From: Populus alba
Taxonomy: Eukaryota; Streptophyta; Magnoliopsida; Malpighiales; Salicaceae
DNA length: 64,000 bases
Direction: 5' to 3'
Assembly (NCBI RefSeq): GCF_005239225.2
Contig: NC_133287.1
Span: forward strand, 15,109,493-15,173,492
The notes under the pieces are model-generated. The model made no database searches, was not told where the DNA came from, and saw only the letters and a program-made list of their open reading frames with translations. A program made the translations under genes and the position numbers. Numbering within the stretch: position 1 is the stretch's first letter; each line of letters begins with the position of its first letter. Below, one piece after another: positions 35,690-47,230 of the stretch.

Positions 35690-36700
35690 ATGATAAGAAT
35701 ATACAAACACTCATATTTGGTTGAAAATGTGAAATTATTATAGTATTCTCATGTTTACATCCTCTAGAGGATGGGGGTGTTATACTCTATGTTTACAATT
35801 AAATAAATTTTACAATTCATGATGCAAAACAAGAATATTAACATTTTAAATTTTTATTTCAGCCTAGACACCTTATCTCAAGTAGTTAATGTTACAAATT
35901 AACAAATTGTGTCATTCCATCCTCTTCCCCCCTTCACTTCTTTAATAAGCCAATCATAGCTAGGGTTCCTTCTTTAGCATGAACCAATTGTTTTTGTTAT
36001 AGAATATGAAAATATCCTCTTCTCATCCCAACCTTTTAACCTCTTCATTTAGTCTTTTACAAACAAGATATGTAAGAATCCTAGGTCACCTTAGTTATTG
36101 TTTTCACCTTACCTCTACTTTTCTCTCACTTAGGTATCTTGTCTAAGTGGCATGCAAGGGATTTCGTTGGTAGACCTTGTAAGGGAAGGGGCTACTAGGG
36201 TTGTTTTTAACCTGCTATGGAAAAAAAAAAGTCATTAATTCTCTTTCCTAATGTATTTTTACCACCTCTTAAATGAAGGAAAGTCATGTTTGGATGTTGT
36301 GTTCTCTTATCCTAGTGTCTTTTAAGTGTTTATTGGCTAGTTTTCTCATGTTTTTCCCGTGTAGTTACTGGGTCAATTCCTTTTTTATGGGGTTTTACAA
36401 GAAGAGAAAAAAAAAGAAAGAAACTAACCCAAATACTAAAAAACCTGAATTAAAGTAGAGAGAGAAAACTTGGTTTTCAGAGCACCAAACCAGTTCACTT
36501 CAAACCAAAGAGTTGTAGATGGTATAAAGGAGAAAAAGAAGGGGAAAATTAAGAAGAAAGCAAAGAAATACAAGTATCATTTTATATAACTATGTCGTTA
36601 CCATTTTATATAGGTAAATGTTTGTAAGAAATATTTAAGAAAAATAATAAAACAGTAATATGCATCATAGGGATTATAATCTATCACATAAAGTTGAACC
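35690..36700. other. Intergenic DNA, nothing recognised
   Basis: No supported gene. The frame near 36273-36458 has no recognisable family and ends in low-complexity lysine codons. Confidence 0.45.
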
Positions 36701-36704
36701 TAAT

Positions 36705-36793
36705 CTGTAAGAGGATTCAGATGGACCAATGACAAGAGCAAGGGTGAAACAACTGCAAAAAGGCCTTAACGAGTCAAATTGGAATGATTGAAG
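36705..36793 (+). pseudogene. Ty3/gypsy polyprotein tail
   Basis: The plus strand reads DGPMTRARVKQLQKGLNESN then WND and a stop. GPxTRARxKxLQxxL is the usual C-terminal tail of plant Ty3/gypsy polyproteins. The sequence after it, to roughly 37.4 kb, is noncoding and may be the element's 3' region or LTR. Confidence 0.6.
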
Positions 36794-37960
36794 CTGTTTC
36801 GGAGTTAAAAGCTAGCAATCTATTCAGAATCGGTTCAAAGGTTTTTATTTGCCTACAATTGAAACTTGGACATGGAAAAAGCCCTGAATGGTTCTTTTGA
36901 TGTTGGACTACTTGAGTTTGGATTTATAATGCAAATAAGTGAAGAAATTGATGTTGTTTACGGTCAGAATAGTAGATGAATTTGACCTCAAATTTGAAGT
37001 CATTCATTACATGTGAAAACAAGACTAATTTAGGTAGATTACAAGGTCAGAACATGATTTTTCTAGATTGTCTAACCATGATTGCATTGGACTTTTGTGC
37101 AAGAAGTTATAGCCATTTTAAATTTGGTTTGTTTATGTTTCAAAAAGGTAAAAAAAATGTGCTAGTTAAAATTGTCTAGTTACTTTGTCAAAGTTTGGTT
37201 TTTGGGCTTGACTTTTATTATGTTGAATTTTCCTAACTTTGGAGGTATGTTCCAATTTTAAATATAGTATCATAATATGTAATAAACAGTTTTTGCCAAG
37301 ATTTGAAACTTAATTCAGAGAATTAAGAATTGTTCTTCCAAATTGATTTTTTTAAAGAATCCTACCTGACTTATCACTTTTCAATCACAAAGAGTGTATC
37401 GTCAAAATCCAGATTGATCTTTGTGACATCCAAATCGACTTATCAAAGTATCTCATTATAGTCTATTCTCCATCTTATTTACCTTAAAATCACTATAATC
37501 CAAACTAATCACCAAAGAAAAATAAAATAACCAGACCTATCCTTCATTTATTTTTGTCAAATTTCATTAGCGTGAATTTTCAAATCATTCACGACACATC
37601 AAACAATGTTGCTAAATTTTAAAATGTCAATATATATTTGGGATTCAATGAAATTCGTATGTGTATGCTTGATTTTATTGAGTGTTTAATTTTTGGCATG
37701 CTAAATTTTTTGTTTGAATTTTAAGAGCATTTTCATACTTTGTTTTTGTTAAATGCATTATATTTGTGTGTTTTTATACTATTTGTTTTTATTGTTTATG
37801 AATATACAAATGTCATTTCTTATTATTGCCTTTATTTATAAATATATTTGATAATTGTTTTTAATAATATATTCTCTTTTATTATGAAAAGATTTGGCTT
37901 GGGTCAGTGTGACCCTAAAAAAGCTGAACAAACATGAGCAACATCTTTCATGACATGATA
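36794..37960. other. Noncoding DNA, probably the 3' part of the gypsy relic
   Basis: No gene was seen. It follows the polyprotein tail directly; the LTR boundary could not be placed because the partner LTR is not in view. Confidence 0.35.
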
Positions 37961-37969
37961 AACAAAGTG

Positions 37970-38460
37970 GATCAAATCCAATTCTCACCACCAAATACGG
38001 GTTCAATACTCTCTTTTTTTTTCTTAACAATTTCAACAAAGTATCTTTTTAGGGATTAACATTATTTTTTCGACATGTCTCCTTTTTTAAATGAGATCGA
38101 TATCAAAATTTTAAAATCAAATATGAGTTTATCACCCATTTTAACAATTTTGATGGAGTACCTTTTTAGATATTAATGCCATTTTGTTTACATGTCTCGT
38201 TTTTTTAAAAGGGATTGATGTCAAAATTCTAAAATCAAATACAGGTTGAACGCCTACGTTTAACAATTTTGATGAAGTCTCTTTTTAGGGATTAGTGTCA
38301 TTTGTTTTACAATTCTTCTCTTTCAAAAGGGACCAATACCATTTTTCAACAAGTTTTTATTTTTTGGGACCAATTTCATTTTTCGACAAGCCTTCTATTT
38401 TGGAATAATGTTATTTTTTGACAAATCATCTATTTTTAGGGATCAACAATAATGTTCAAA
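37970..38460 (+). repeat. 118-bp tandem repeat array
   Basis: Units beginning 'aacaattt(t/c)(g/a)a' start at 38026, 38143 and 38262 (periods 117 and 119). Each contains 'ctttttaggga ... acatgtct ... caaaattttaaaatcaaata'. A partial unit precedes and a shortened, degenerate ladder ('tttttcgacaag...') follows to about 38460. Confidence 0.8.
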
Positions 38461-39099
38461 ATAAATTGTGAATAAGCTCATAATATTATAGCTTTTTGTT
38501 CAATTCTCCATAGATGATGCCATTGATGAAGTTGTGAAAATCTTCACACAAAAATGGACCTTCCATGGATGGCGTCTTGGGTTGGCCTGGTTAATGAACT
38601 TGACTTGTGGTTATACAATTTGCAAGAAAAAAATATTTTTTTATGAGGAATAGAAAATTCTCTAATACTTAATACAATAAATGTATGAAGAGGAAGAAAA
38701 TATATAGAAAAAGAAAGGAGAAAGAAAATGAAGGTTAGGGAATGTGTATCTATATTTGTTTGCCTAAAGATTATATAGTCAAGCCTGGCTTGACCTGGCT
38801 TTCAATGTTGTCGCTTTAGTTGGCTTTCAATGTATTGAGGGTGGCTTTCATGGTCGTGAATGCCTTCTATGTCTTGAATGATTCTATCTTGTAGGCCTCA
38901 TTGTATTCTTTCTTCCTCGCCTAATAATTAAGGTATTTAGACACCTTAGCTTTAGAATTTCTTCATGAAAAATAAAATCCTATTATTACTGAAGAAATTG
39001 ACACTCAACCTACAACTTTTCATGTCAAAATAATAATAATAAAAATTTAAGTTGAAGGGAAACATCTAAATACATGTCTTATTTTTTTTTTTCAATAAT

Positions 39100-39585
39100 A
39101 ATCCATATTTGTTTTGAAGTCCAATTAAATCAATTAAGGGCTTAATTTTGGAGAAAAAAGGGCAAAACAAGGAAGTTTTGCAAGCCAATAACCCAAATGA
39201 AGGATATGAAAATGTTTGGGTTTATAATTTATTCAATTAGAGACTTAATTAAAAAGAAAAATGATTTTTTAGACTCAATTTTATTGAAATTGCATCAATT
39301 GAAGAGTTAAGGAGGAAAGTGTATAAGGTGTCGATATTGAGATACTGACTTGAGTTTAATGAGGGTGAAATTAAAAGAAAAGTAATTTTCAAGGTCAAAT
39401 TGATAGAAATTGCATATATTGAAAGTACAAGGATTGAATAGAAAATGGCGTTAATGTGCAAGGACTCATTTGGTTTCAATTAGGGGTCCAATCAAAGAGA
39501 AAACCATGATTAAGGATGAATTTGACTTAATTTGAAATAATTAGAAGTAGAAGGACTAAATTAAAAGTTGAGAAAAAAATCTTAA
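39100..39585 (+). repeat. Degenerate tandem repeats of about 118 bp inside segment A
   Basis: Three to four units share 'aattgaa(g/a)...aaggact(g)a(t)tt(g)...aattaaaa...aaattgcat'. The same array is carried at 45180-45630 in the duplicated segment. Confidence 0.5.
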
Positions 39586-40014
39586 ATGAAATAGTGTGTT
39601 GTTGCTTAATTAAATGGAATCGTTGTTTTAGGCGTCCCTGGTTTCCTCTTCCCCTTCCCCCCACCGTTGGTTTGCATGGTAACAATGACATTATTGGCTT
39701 TCATTTTCATCTGTAGGATGGTACAACCTTCAACCATTTGTTGTTTGTTTTACATGGAAATTATTGAGAAAAGAACCTACCCAGCTGCTGCTGGACTACA
39801 TTCATACATCATTTTTATATTAATACTTGCTCCATTATTCACGTGCAAAGGAAGAAAATTGGTGCCGCTAACTCAAGCATTATTGAGCACATCATTCAAC
39901 AATGGTGGGTGTTCAAGATTGTTCTAAGAGGATAAAAAAAATAGATTTGTTCCACTTAGAAAGGTTTTGGAACCTTCACTATGACAAATTAAACGAGTTT
40001 GCTTCTTTTTCAAA

Positions 40015-40115
40015 TTAAATGTATTAAGAACTTCAAAGGCCATATGCTCTGAAGTCCAAGCTGATGTGTGTTCAGGTGGCATCCGCTTCCACTTGGTCAC
40101 CGGAAAAAATCAAAG
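40015..40115 (-). pseudogene. BURP gene scrap (internal part of the C-terminal domain)
   Basis: The minus strand encodes HTSAWTSEHMAFEVLN, matching NTSAWSPDHMAFEVLN of the intact BURP gene, preceded by a damaged version of EVEAVTVCHL. It ends just after 'ttcttaata'. This is the piece that is missing from the second duplicated unit. Confidence 0.85.
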
Positions 40116-40299
40116 CTACATTTGCATATTACTTTAGCAATGTTTACTAAAAAAAATGTAGTTTCTTTTACGGGCATGATGCCCACCAAAATAAAACCAC
40201 ATACAACGCGTCCATATTTAGCCACCCTTACATGATCATGATATAAGAGATCAATAAGTTCTATAGGAGTGATGCAGAGGATTTTCAGAGAATAATAAT

Positions 40300-40610
40300 C
40301 ATCTGTTTTTGTAGTTATTTTTATTTCTATTTAGTTTCAAAAATCATTTTTTTTTCTTTATGATATTTCTTATTTAGTTTAGGAATTATTTTGTTTACGA
40401 ATTTTATTTTTCTTATTAAATTTAATCCTAAGACTAATATAAATAGTGTTGTTTAGCTTGTATTTTAATAAACTATTTGAAAAATATTCAATAACAAAAT
40501 TTTAAATTATAGTTTTTGTCTTGTGACCCAATTTTACAGAATTCTATGTTGTTTGTGCTTGTCATATTTCTAATCTTGTTTTTATTAATTGTTAATTGGT
40601 ATCAAAACTC
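40300..40610 (+). repeat. LTR-like end with primer-binding-site-like sequence
   Basis: A TATA-like 'aatataaatagtg' lies inside a 300-bp block that ends before 'aattggtatcaaaactc', which resembles an initiator-Met tRNA primer-binding site. A second copy is at 46385-46660 with 'gaattggtatcaaaactc'. It is probably a solo or truncated LTR plus leader carried in the duplication. Confidence 0.5.
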
Positions 40611-41086
40611 AAAACTCAACAATGCTTGGTAGTTAGTTGCTATGTGCTGTTGGATAATCATGGGAAAAAAATATCACATAACATAAAATCATGTAAAGGG
40701 GGATGGGAAGATTTACTTTCAAAAAAAAAAAAAAAAAACGTTAAGAAACTAGTGATAAAAAGCATGTCTAGAAAAATTGCAAAATTAACTCACCAATTCA
40801 TGGTGATGAGAAGCCTAAGAGGTTGTGAGGAAAGAAATCATAAATCTATGGTCAATTTTAAGAATTTTGTCCAAGGTGAGAGCAGAGGAGGTAACCATTA
40901 TGGTAGCAAAAAAATACATTCTTTTTTTGCGTGGGGGAATTTACTATAAAAATTCATTTTTAATCTGTTTTTACACCTTAAAACACCATGAAAACTTATA
41001 TAAATCACCTCATAGCCCCAAAATACCCAATTATATTCTGTACATATATTTTTAATTCGTCTTTAAGAGTTACTGCTATGTTTATG

Positions 41087-41088
<2 letters not shown>

Positions 41089-41120
<32 letters not shown>
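41089..41120. repeat. (TA)n microsatellite
   Basis: About 32 bp of alternating TA. Confidence 0.95.
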
Positions 41121-41123
<3 letters not shown>

Positions 41124-41540
41124 ACCACAAGAAACCCCATAAATCCATATGTTTTTAATATATTGTATAATAATTAGCACACAACATGTCTCTAAAATAT
41201 CCTAAACCAGAAATGAGAAAACAAAACCCTTTCAATGCGTGCACACACATGATTCTCCACGTGTATCTCTTAGTTAAATTGCGACAATTTCTTGTGTAAG
41301 AATTAAGAAACAGATACATCCATCATACCGAGCATAAGAGATACTAGGATCATTATGGCCCCCCAAGCAACTTGCTTGGCGGGACAAGTTAACAAACAAG
41401 GACTTGTGAATTTTGATGTTGTTGTTTATTGTAGCTAGTGATTATCTTGTTATAAATTGTACCTTTTGAGCATGTGGGTATTTACGGGAAGAATATGCCA
41501 CAGCTGCCTATGGAGACCACTTTTTCCCAGAAAAGTGATG

Positions 41541-42180
41541 AATTAGTCCCTAATATTTCATTGTAAATTTTGAACACAAAATGTGAAAGAAGTTTGTAAC
41601 TAGAGTAACAAAAGACCTTGTGAAAATTATATTATCAACATAAAATAAAAAAGGATTAATGTATTATAGTTAGAGTAAAAGGTAATTAGAGATGGGTCAG
41701 CAGGGCAGCAAAAGAAATTATGTTTAAAAAGGAATGTGCCAAACTGATCAAACGAAGCATGATATACTTGTTAATTTGAGACCATAAAGAGCCATTTGGA
41801 GCTTACAAACATGTGATGGATATTGAAGATTTGCCATTCTCAAAGGTTCTATGTCTTCTAAAATTAAACTATGTAAGAAGCCTTTTGTTACATCAAGATG
41901 AGGTATGGATCATTTCTGAACTAATTTTTAGCACTTTTACAGTGATTGAGTAGTTGGTATTTAATAAAGATAACAATAAAATATCAACTTGAAGGTAATC
42001 TTTGTGATTAATGGATAACAAAAAAGACATCAAACACCATTGCACCAAATGATACAGTCCATGCTAGAAAATACAATCACATTTCTGGGCTTTCAAAAGA
42101 CAATCCAAGCATGCTAAGACAAGGTCTTTCAGGACCTTCTTATTATGCAAATTTAAAAGCAGCCACCACAATACCAAGCT
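41541..42180. other. 3' flank of the BURP gene
   Basis: AT-rich DNA without a recognisable gene. The part nearest 42190 should include the BURP 3' UTR; the words 'caataccaagctttgaccta' just below the stop recur, diverged, beside the scrap at 46.3 kb. Confidence 0.5.
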
Positions 42181-42191
42181 TTGACCTATGA

Positions 42192-43373
42192 TCATGGAGT
42201 CATGTCTTGATCCTTTTTTGGAACCCAAACAAGAGTATCAGTAGCCAGAAAGTGACAAACAGCCGGTCCTGGTTTAATATTGAGAACTTCAAAGGCCATA
42301 TGGTCAGGACTCCAAGCCGACGTGTTCAGGTGGCATACGGTTACCGCTTCCACTTCTGCGCCATCAGCAGCGATTAATGGAACCACATAAACCTCTGTGT
42401 CTTCGATTACATGGCAATAATGTACTGCATAAGGATATCTGATCTTATGACACACCGATGCTTTATGTTCTCCCCTCATTTCCGCTTTTGCCGAAACAGT
42501 ATACTCTTGCTTCTTGCCTTGTTCAGTTGAGAGTACCTCAACATTTTGGCCAAGCCTCGCAACATTAAAATCAATTAATGACTCTAGAGATGCAGCACAA
42601 TATTTTTCTTCTCCTTCCAAGTTCGGGCTCTCGCAGTATCCTATTTCCTCACTGATAATCTCAGCCTCTTTTGAGTTGACTTGTAGAGAAAAGTAGTTCA
42701 AAATCTCCGGAAATTTGTCACTTGAAAATGGTATAGACTCTGCGACTCGACGAGGCAAGAAACTAACCTTGGTTCCACTGTTAGTAAAAAGCAATTTCAT
42801 CTTCTTACCTGGATGGAGATCGTTGTACAAGTAGAATATCGTTGTGTCGGGGAGAGCAGATTTCGCGGCTTTTTTATGGTTATCTGCTCCATTGTAGTTT
42901 TTCCCATATTTTTGACGAGCATCAACGCTATCTGCTCCATTGTAGTTTTTCCCATATTTTTGACGAGCATCAACGCTCTCTGCTCCATTGTAGTTTTTTC
43001 CATATTTTTGACGAGCATCAACGCTATCTGCTCCATTGTAGTTTTTCCCATATTTTTCACGAGCATCAACGCTCTCTGCTCCATTGTAGTTTTTTCCATA
43101 TTTTTCACGAGCATCAACGCTGATTTTTTCGCCATTAGCGAAATCTCTGATCACTGAAGGATAATAACCAGGTTGTAGAGTATCTCGAAGGGCTTTTGGC
43201 AATGGAGTGTTGGGCAACCGTGAGAACCAATACTTCTCAGTGGGTGGAGAAGTATCGCCCTGGAGGAAGCTGGGCACTTTGGTTGGTAAACGGACAGCAG
43301 TGGAGAAGGAAATGTGGAGGGAGAGAGTTAGAAAGAAGATCAGGAATGGTGCACCAGAAATGGCAGGAGACAT
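42192..43373 (-). CDS. BURP-domain secreted protein with five 16-residue repeats
   Basis: A single uninterrupted frame of 393 residues. Residues 1-26 (hydrophobic FLIFFLTLSLHISFS) form a signal peptide, so the product enters the secretory path. Residues 85-164 are five phased copies of a 16-residue unit, SVDAR(E/Q)KYGKNYNGA(D/E). The BURP domain starts near 178 (FYLYNDLHPGKKM) and has the family features YCESP, YCAASLES and four CH pairs at 308, 320, 347 and 373. CH spacings are 10, 25 and 24; the last is one shorter than the usual 25-26. BURP domains bind copper, and in several plants they cyclise core peptides carried in their own N-terminal repeats through Trp or Tyr; others (RD22, PG1-beta type) act in walls and stress responses. 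Either role is possible. A TATA box sits 66 bp upstream. Confidence 0.95.
   Translation of the reverse strand: MSPAISGAPFLIFFLTLSLHISFSTAVRLPTKVPSFLQGDTSPPTEKYWFSRLPNTPLPKALRDTLQPGYYPSVIRDFANGEKISVDAREKYGKNYNGAESVDAREKYGKNYNGADSVDARQKYGKNYNGAESVDARQKYGKNYNGADSVDARQKYGKNYNGADNHKKAAKSALPDTTIFYLYNDLHPGKKMKLLFTNSGTKVSFLPRRVAESIPFSSDKFPEILNYFSLQVNSKEAEIISEEIGYCESPNLEGEEKYCAASLESLIDFNVARLGQNVEVLSTEQGKKQEYTVSAKAEMRGEHKASVCHKIRYPYAVHYCHVIEDTEVYVVPLIAADGAEVEAVTVCHLNTSAWSPDHMAFEVLNIKPGPAVCHFLATDTLVWVPKKDQDMTP
42882..43121 (-). repeat. Five 48-bp in-frame tandem repeats
   Basis: Five units of exactly 48 bp encode the 16-residue repeat. Units alternate between two versions (an 'ctatctgct...tttttccca' form and a 'ctctctgct...ttttttcca' form), so growth was partly by duplicating 96-bp pairs. 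Near-identity of the units implies recent expansion or homogenisation. Confidence 0.97.
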
Positions 43374-43438
43374 TTTTGAAATAAGTAGATTGATGATTGA
43401 TCGACTCGAGGATAGTAAAGTAGAGAGCTGAGTGACGT

Positions 43439-43446
43439 TATTTATA
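43439..43446 (-). promoter_or_regulatory. TATA box of the BURP gene
   Basis: TATAAATA on the minus strand, in the context ccctataaataac, 66 bp before the start codon. An ACGT core (tgacgt on the plus strand) lies immediately beside it at 43433-43438. Confidence 0.75.
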
Positions 43447-43598
43447 GGGAGGGGGAAGGGATCAGGGCAACGTTTGTATATTACTTTAATAATTAAATTA
43501 ATATTTTTTTAAAAGAAAAAAAAAAGTTGAAAGGTTTGGTTACTTCATTGCAGCCTCCTCCCATATAAATAGTGTTTTTTTTTTTTTTTATCCCTTTA

Positions 43599-44150
43599 AT
43601 TTCATAACTTAATATTTGGGTAATGTTAATAATTTTTTTATACATTTATCACCACATATATATAATTGTCCATCTATTTTAGTTAAAGTGCACATCATGT
43701 TTTGAATTCACAATTAATATTTTTCTTTTTCTAGCAAATATTATTCTAGCAATCACTGACCTGGAGGAAGGTGGACACCATTTTGGGTGAAGGGACAATG
43801 TTAGCCGCCATTGTCCTGTGGCTTGTAGACAACTGTGTATAAGTTAATGTCGAGGGAGAGAGTAGCAAAGAAGACCAGTGTCATTGCATGAGAATAAGCT
43901 GGAGATATTTTTTGAACAAGTGGATTGAAGATAGTGTACAATAATGATCGGTAGATAATGTAATAAAATGTCGAGAATACAATTATTAAAACTAATTTTT
44001 ATATATATTTATATTTAATTAATGTCACAAACTCTAAGTATTTTTATTATAAATCTGATATAAACATTTTTCAATTAATTATATAAGTTTTTTCTAATAA
44101 AAGATTATCACAAATATAAAATATTAGGGCTTAACACGTGAGACCATACA
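43599..44150. repeat. Duplicated segment D (first copy)
   Basis: It matches 47530-47920 plus 50721-50870 almost base for base, the second copy being split by a 2.8-kb insertion. It contains the N-terminal BURP relic and AT-rich flank. Confidence 0.9.
43755..43925 (-). pseudogene. BURP gene relic, signal-peptide end
   Basis: The minus strand retains a damaged version of the BURP leader: LVFFATLSLDINLYTVV matches FLIFFLTLSLHISFSTAV, followed by a stop and a degraded proline-rich start. Its plus-strand landmarks 'cctggaggaag...' and 'gggagagagtag' align with 43259-43330 of the intact gene. The repeat and BURP domain are gone. Confidence 0.75.
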
Positions 44151-44589
44151 TAGAGTTTTTTCCCTTTGAAGGTCCACGTTAAATCTTGTCTATCTCATTG
44201 CCTCATCCACAAACATACACATATATGTCTGGAAGTATAAGAAAAGGGAGTAAGATAGAAACCAATATGCATAATTCTTAATAAACAGTAGAAGAAGAAA
44301 AAACAAAATCTCTAATCCTAAAAAATACAACAATTCAACAAGCAGGTGTTTGTCAAAACACAGACAACTTAATAGTAATGTTTGGAACGGCTGGTAATGA
44401 GCTTTAAGCATGGTGGAATAGTATGACTACAACAAATTTAGAATTAGTATGACATAACCATGAATCAAATATGCTAACAACATGTGATATAGAAGACATA
44501 GTATTGCAATTATGATTTTTTTTTTTAAAGTGAAAGAATGACTCATCATAGACCTCATGACGATAAATAAATATTTTTTGTTGTAGATG

Positions 44590-47230
44590 AACTAGTTTTT
44601 TATTCAATTCTCCAACGCCATTAAAAAAGTTGTGAGAAAAACTCACACAAAAAATGAACTTGCATCCAGCTTCTTGGACTGGGCTGGCTTGATTATTGAG
44701 CTTGACTAACAAAATAATTTTTAGGAGGAATAGATAATTCTCTAATACTTGAGTCAATAGATGTATGGAGAGGAAGAAAATATATAGAAGGAGAAAAATA
44801 AAACGAAGGTTAGGGAATGTGTATCTCCATTTGTTTGCCTAAAGATTATATTGCCAAGCCTAGCTTAACTTGACATTCAATGTGTTAGCTTTAGTTGGCT
44901 TTCAATGTGTTAAAGGTGGTGTTTATGGTCATGAATGCATTCTAGACATAGAATGATCCTGTCTTGTAGGCTTCACCGTACTCTTTCTTGCTTGCTAAAT
45001 AGGGTATTTAGACTCCTATATTTTAGAATTTCTTTATAAAGATGGAAATCATATTATTAGTGAAGAAACTGGTGCTCAACCGTCAGCTATTCATGTCAAA
45101 TAAAAAAATATAATTTTTTTTAGTTGAAGGGAAATATCTAAATACATGTTCTTTTTTCAATAATCAATATTTATTTTGAGGTTCAATTAAATCAATTGAG
45201 GGCAAAATTAGATAGTTTTGCAAGTCAATAACCTAGATGAAGGGTATGAAAATGTTTGGGTTTATAATTCATTCAATTACAGACTTAATTGAAGAGAAAA
45301 ATTGATTTTATAGGCTCAATTTGACTGAAATTGCATCAATTGAAGAGCTAAGGATGAAAGTGTAAAAGGTGTTGATATTGAGGGACTGACTTGAGTTCAA
45401 TTAGGGTGAAATTAAAAAAAGTAATTTTCAAGGTCAAATTGATAGAAATTGTATACATCGAAAGCCCAAGGATTGAATAAAAATTGGATCTAGTGTGCAA
45501 GGACTGATTTGGTTTCGATTAGGGGTCAATTCGAAGAGAAAACCACGATTCAGTATGAATTTGACTTAAATTGAAATAACTAGAAGTACAAGGACTAAAT
45601 TGAAAGTTGAGAAAAAAATCTTAAATGAAATAGTGTGTTATTGCCTAAATGGCATCGTTGTTTTAGGCGTCCCTGGTTTCCTCTTCCCCTCACCCCACCG
45701 CTGGTTTGCATGGTAACAATGACATTATTGGCTTTCATGTTAATCTGTAGGGTGGTACAACCTTCAACCATTTGTTCTTTGTCTTACATGGAAATTATTG
45801 AGAAAAGAACCTACCCAGCTGCTCTACTACATTCATACATCATTTTTATATTAATACTTGCTCCATTCTTCACGTGCCAAATGAGCTAACTCAAGCATTA
45901 TTGAGCAAATCATTCAACAATGGTGGATGTTCAAGATTGTTCTAAGAGGATAAAAAAATAGATTTGTTCCGCTTACAAAGGTTTTGGAACCTTCCCTATG
46001 ACAAATTAAATGAGTTTGTTTTTTCTTTTCATGAATATTTCACTTAATTTCCAAAATTTATTAAGACTATATTCTCATCCCATTTCTTGTAAAGTTTGAA
46101 TATAAAATTGAAAATACTGTGAATTTATCCAAGTATGATAGTACTTTTCTTGTAAAGAATGTCTTTCAATATTTTTTACTTTCTAGAGGATAGGAGTTTT
46201 TCCCCAAATAGGGTAGAAAAAAATTGTGAAAAAGAGGAAGAATTTGATGGGAGAAGCAAATTAGAAACACCTACAACAATACAAAACTTTGACCTACTAT
46301 CATGTAGTCATGTCTCGATCCTTTGTTGGAACCCAAATAAGAGTATCACTAGCCAGAAAGTGACAAAGAACCGATCCTGGTTTAATTTCTATTTAGTTTT
46401 TTAATATATTTTTTCTTTATGATATTTTCTTATTTAGTTTAGGAATTTTATTTTTCTTATTAAATTTAAGCCTAAAACTAATATAAATAGTGTTGTTTAG
46501 CTTGTATTTAATTCAATAGACCATTCGAAAAATATTGGATAAGAAAGTTTAAAATTATAGTTTTTGTCTTGTGACCCAATTCCACAAAATTCAATGTTGT
46601 TTGTGTTTGTCATCTTTTTAGTCTTGTTTACATCAACGTGAATTGGTATCAAAACTCAATGATACCTGGTGGTTAATTGTGATGTGTTGTTGGAAAATCA
46701 TAGCAAAAAAAGTCACATAAAAAAAGATTAGAAGGGGATGAAAAGATTTATTTCTGAAAAATAAAAGATTGCAAAATTAACTCGTCAATTCATGGTAATG
46801 AGAAGCCTAGGAGACTATGAGAAGAGAAAAAAATCATAAATCTATGGTAAATTTTAAGAATTTTGTCCAAGGTGAGAGCATAGGAGATAACCACTATGGT
46901 AGCAAAAAACCACCATTTGATTCTAAGCCATATTGTATAATAATCAGCACACAACATGTCTGAAAAATATCCTAAGCCAACAATAATAAAAAATAAAAAA
47001 AAAAAAAAACCAAAACCCTTACAATGCATGCACACACATGATGATATGATTCTCCACGTGTACGATCTCATGAAACCTTTTGTATTCATTCTTGCTAAAA
47101 TTTTCTTTAGCCGTCAACGAGGATGCTAAAGAAATACTAGTGATTATCTTGTTATAATTGTACCTTTTGAGCATGTGGGTATTTACGGGAAGAATATGCC
47201 ACAGCTGCCTATGGAGACCACTTTTTCTTG
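44590..47230. repeat. Duplicated segment A' (second unit)
   Basis: The partner of 38480-41540; see that entry for landmarks. It lies about 6.1 kb downstream of it in the same orientation. Confidence 0.85.
46300..46385 (-). pseudogene. BURP gene scrap (last 27 codons)
   Basis: The minus strand encodes KPGSVLCHFLASDTLIWVP then TKDRDMTT and a stop, matching the end of the intact protein (KPGPAVCHFLATDTLVWVP). The frame is open over this piece, but the rest is missing. It is the complement of the scrap kept at 40.0 kb. Confidence 0.88.

Larger units (their letters stand above)
38480..41540. repeat. Duplicated segment A (first unit of tandem duplication)
   Basis: This segment matches 44590-47230 in the same order and orientation, with small gaps. 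Shared landmarks include 'gaggaagaaaatatatag' (38690/44774), 'ggcgtccctggtttcctcttcccc' (39631/45666), 'cttctgtagg/ctgtagg' with the following 200 bp (39710/45745), 'tgtcttgtgacccaatt' (40516/46566) and 'gggaagaatatgccacagctgcc' (41486/47187). It contains retroelement-like repeats and a scrap of a BURP gene. Confidence 0.85.

Noticed and set aside
39667..39927. 86-codon plus-strand frame, present also at 45635-45889
   Set aside because: It is carried in the duplicated segment, diverges by frame-breaking changes between copies, and matches no family.
42797..43157. Alternative frames of 93-114 codons across the BURP repeat on both strands
   Set aside because: The 48-bp unit is a multiple of three, so all frames stay open across it; only the BURP frame has a signal peptide and domain.
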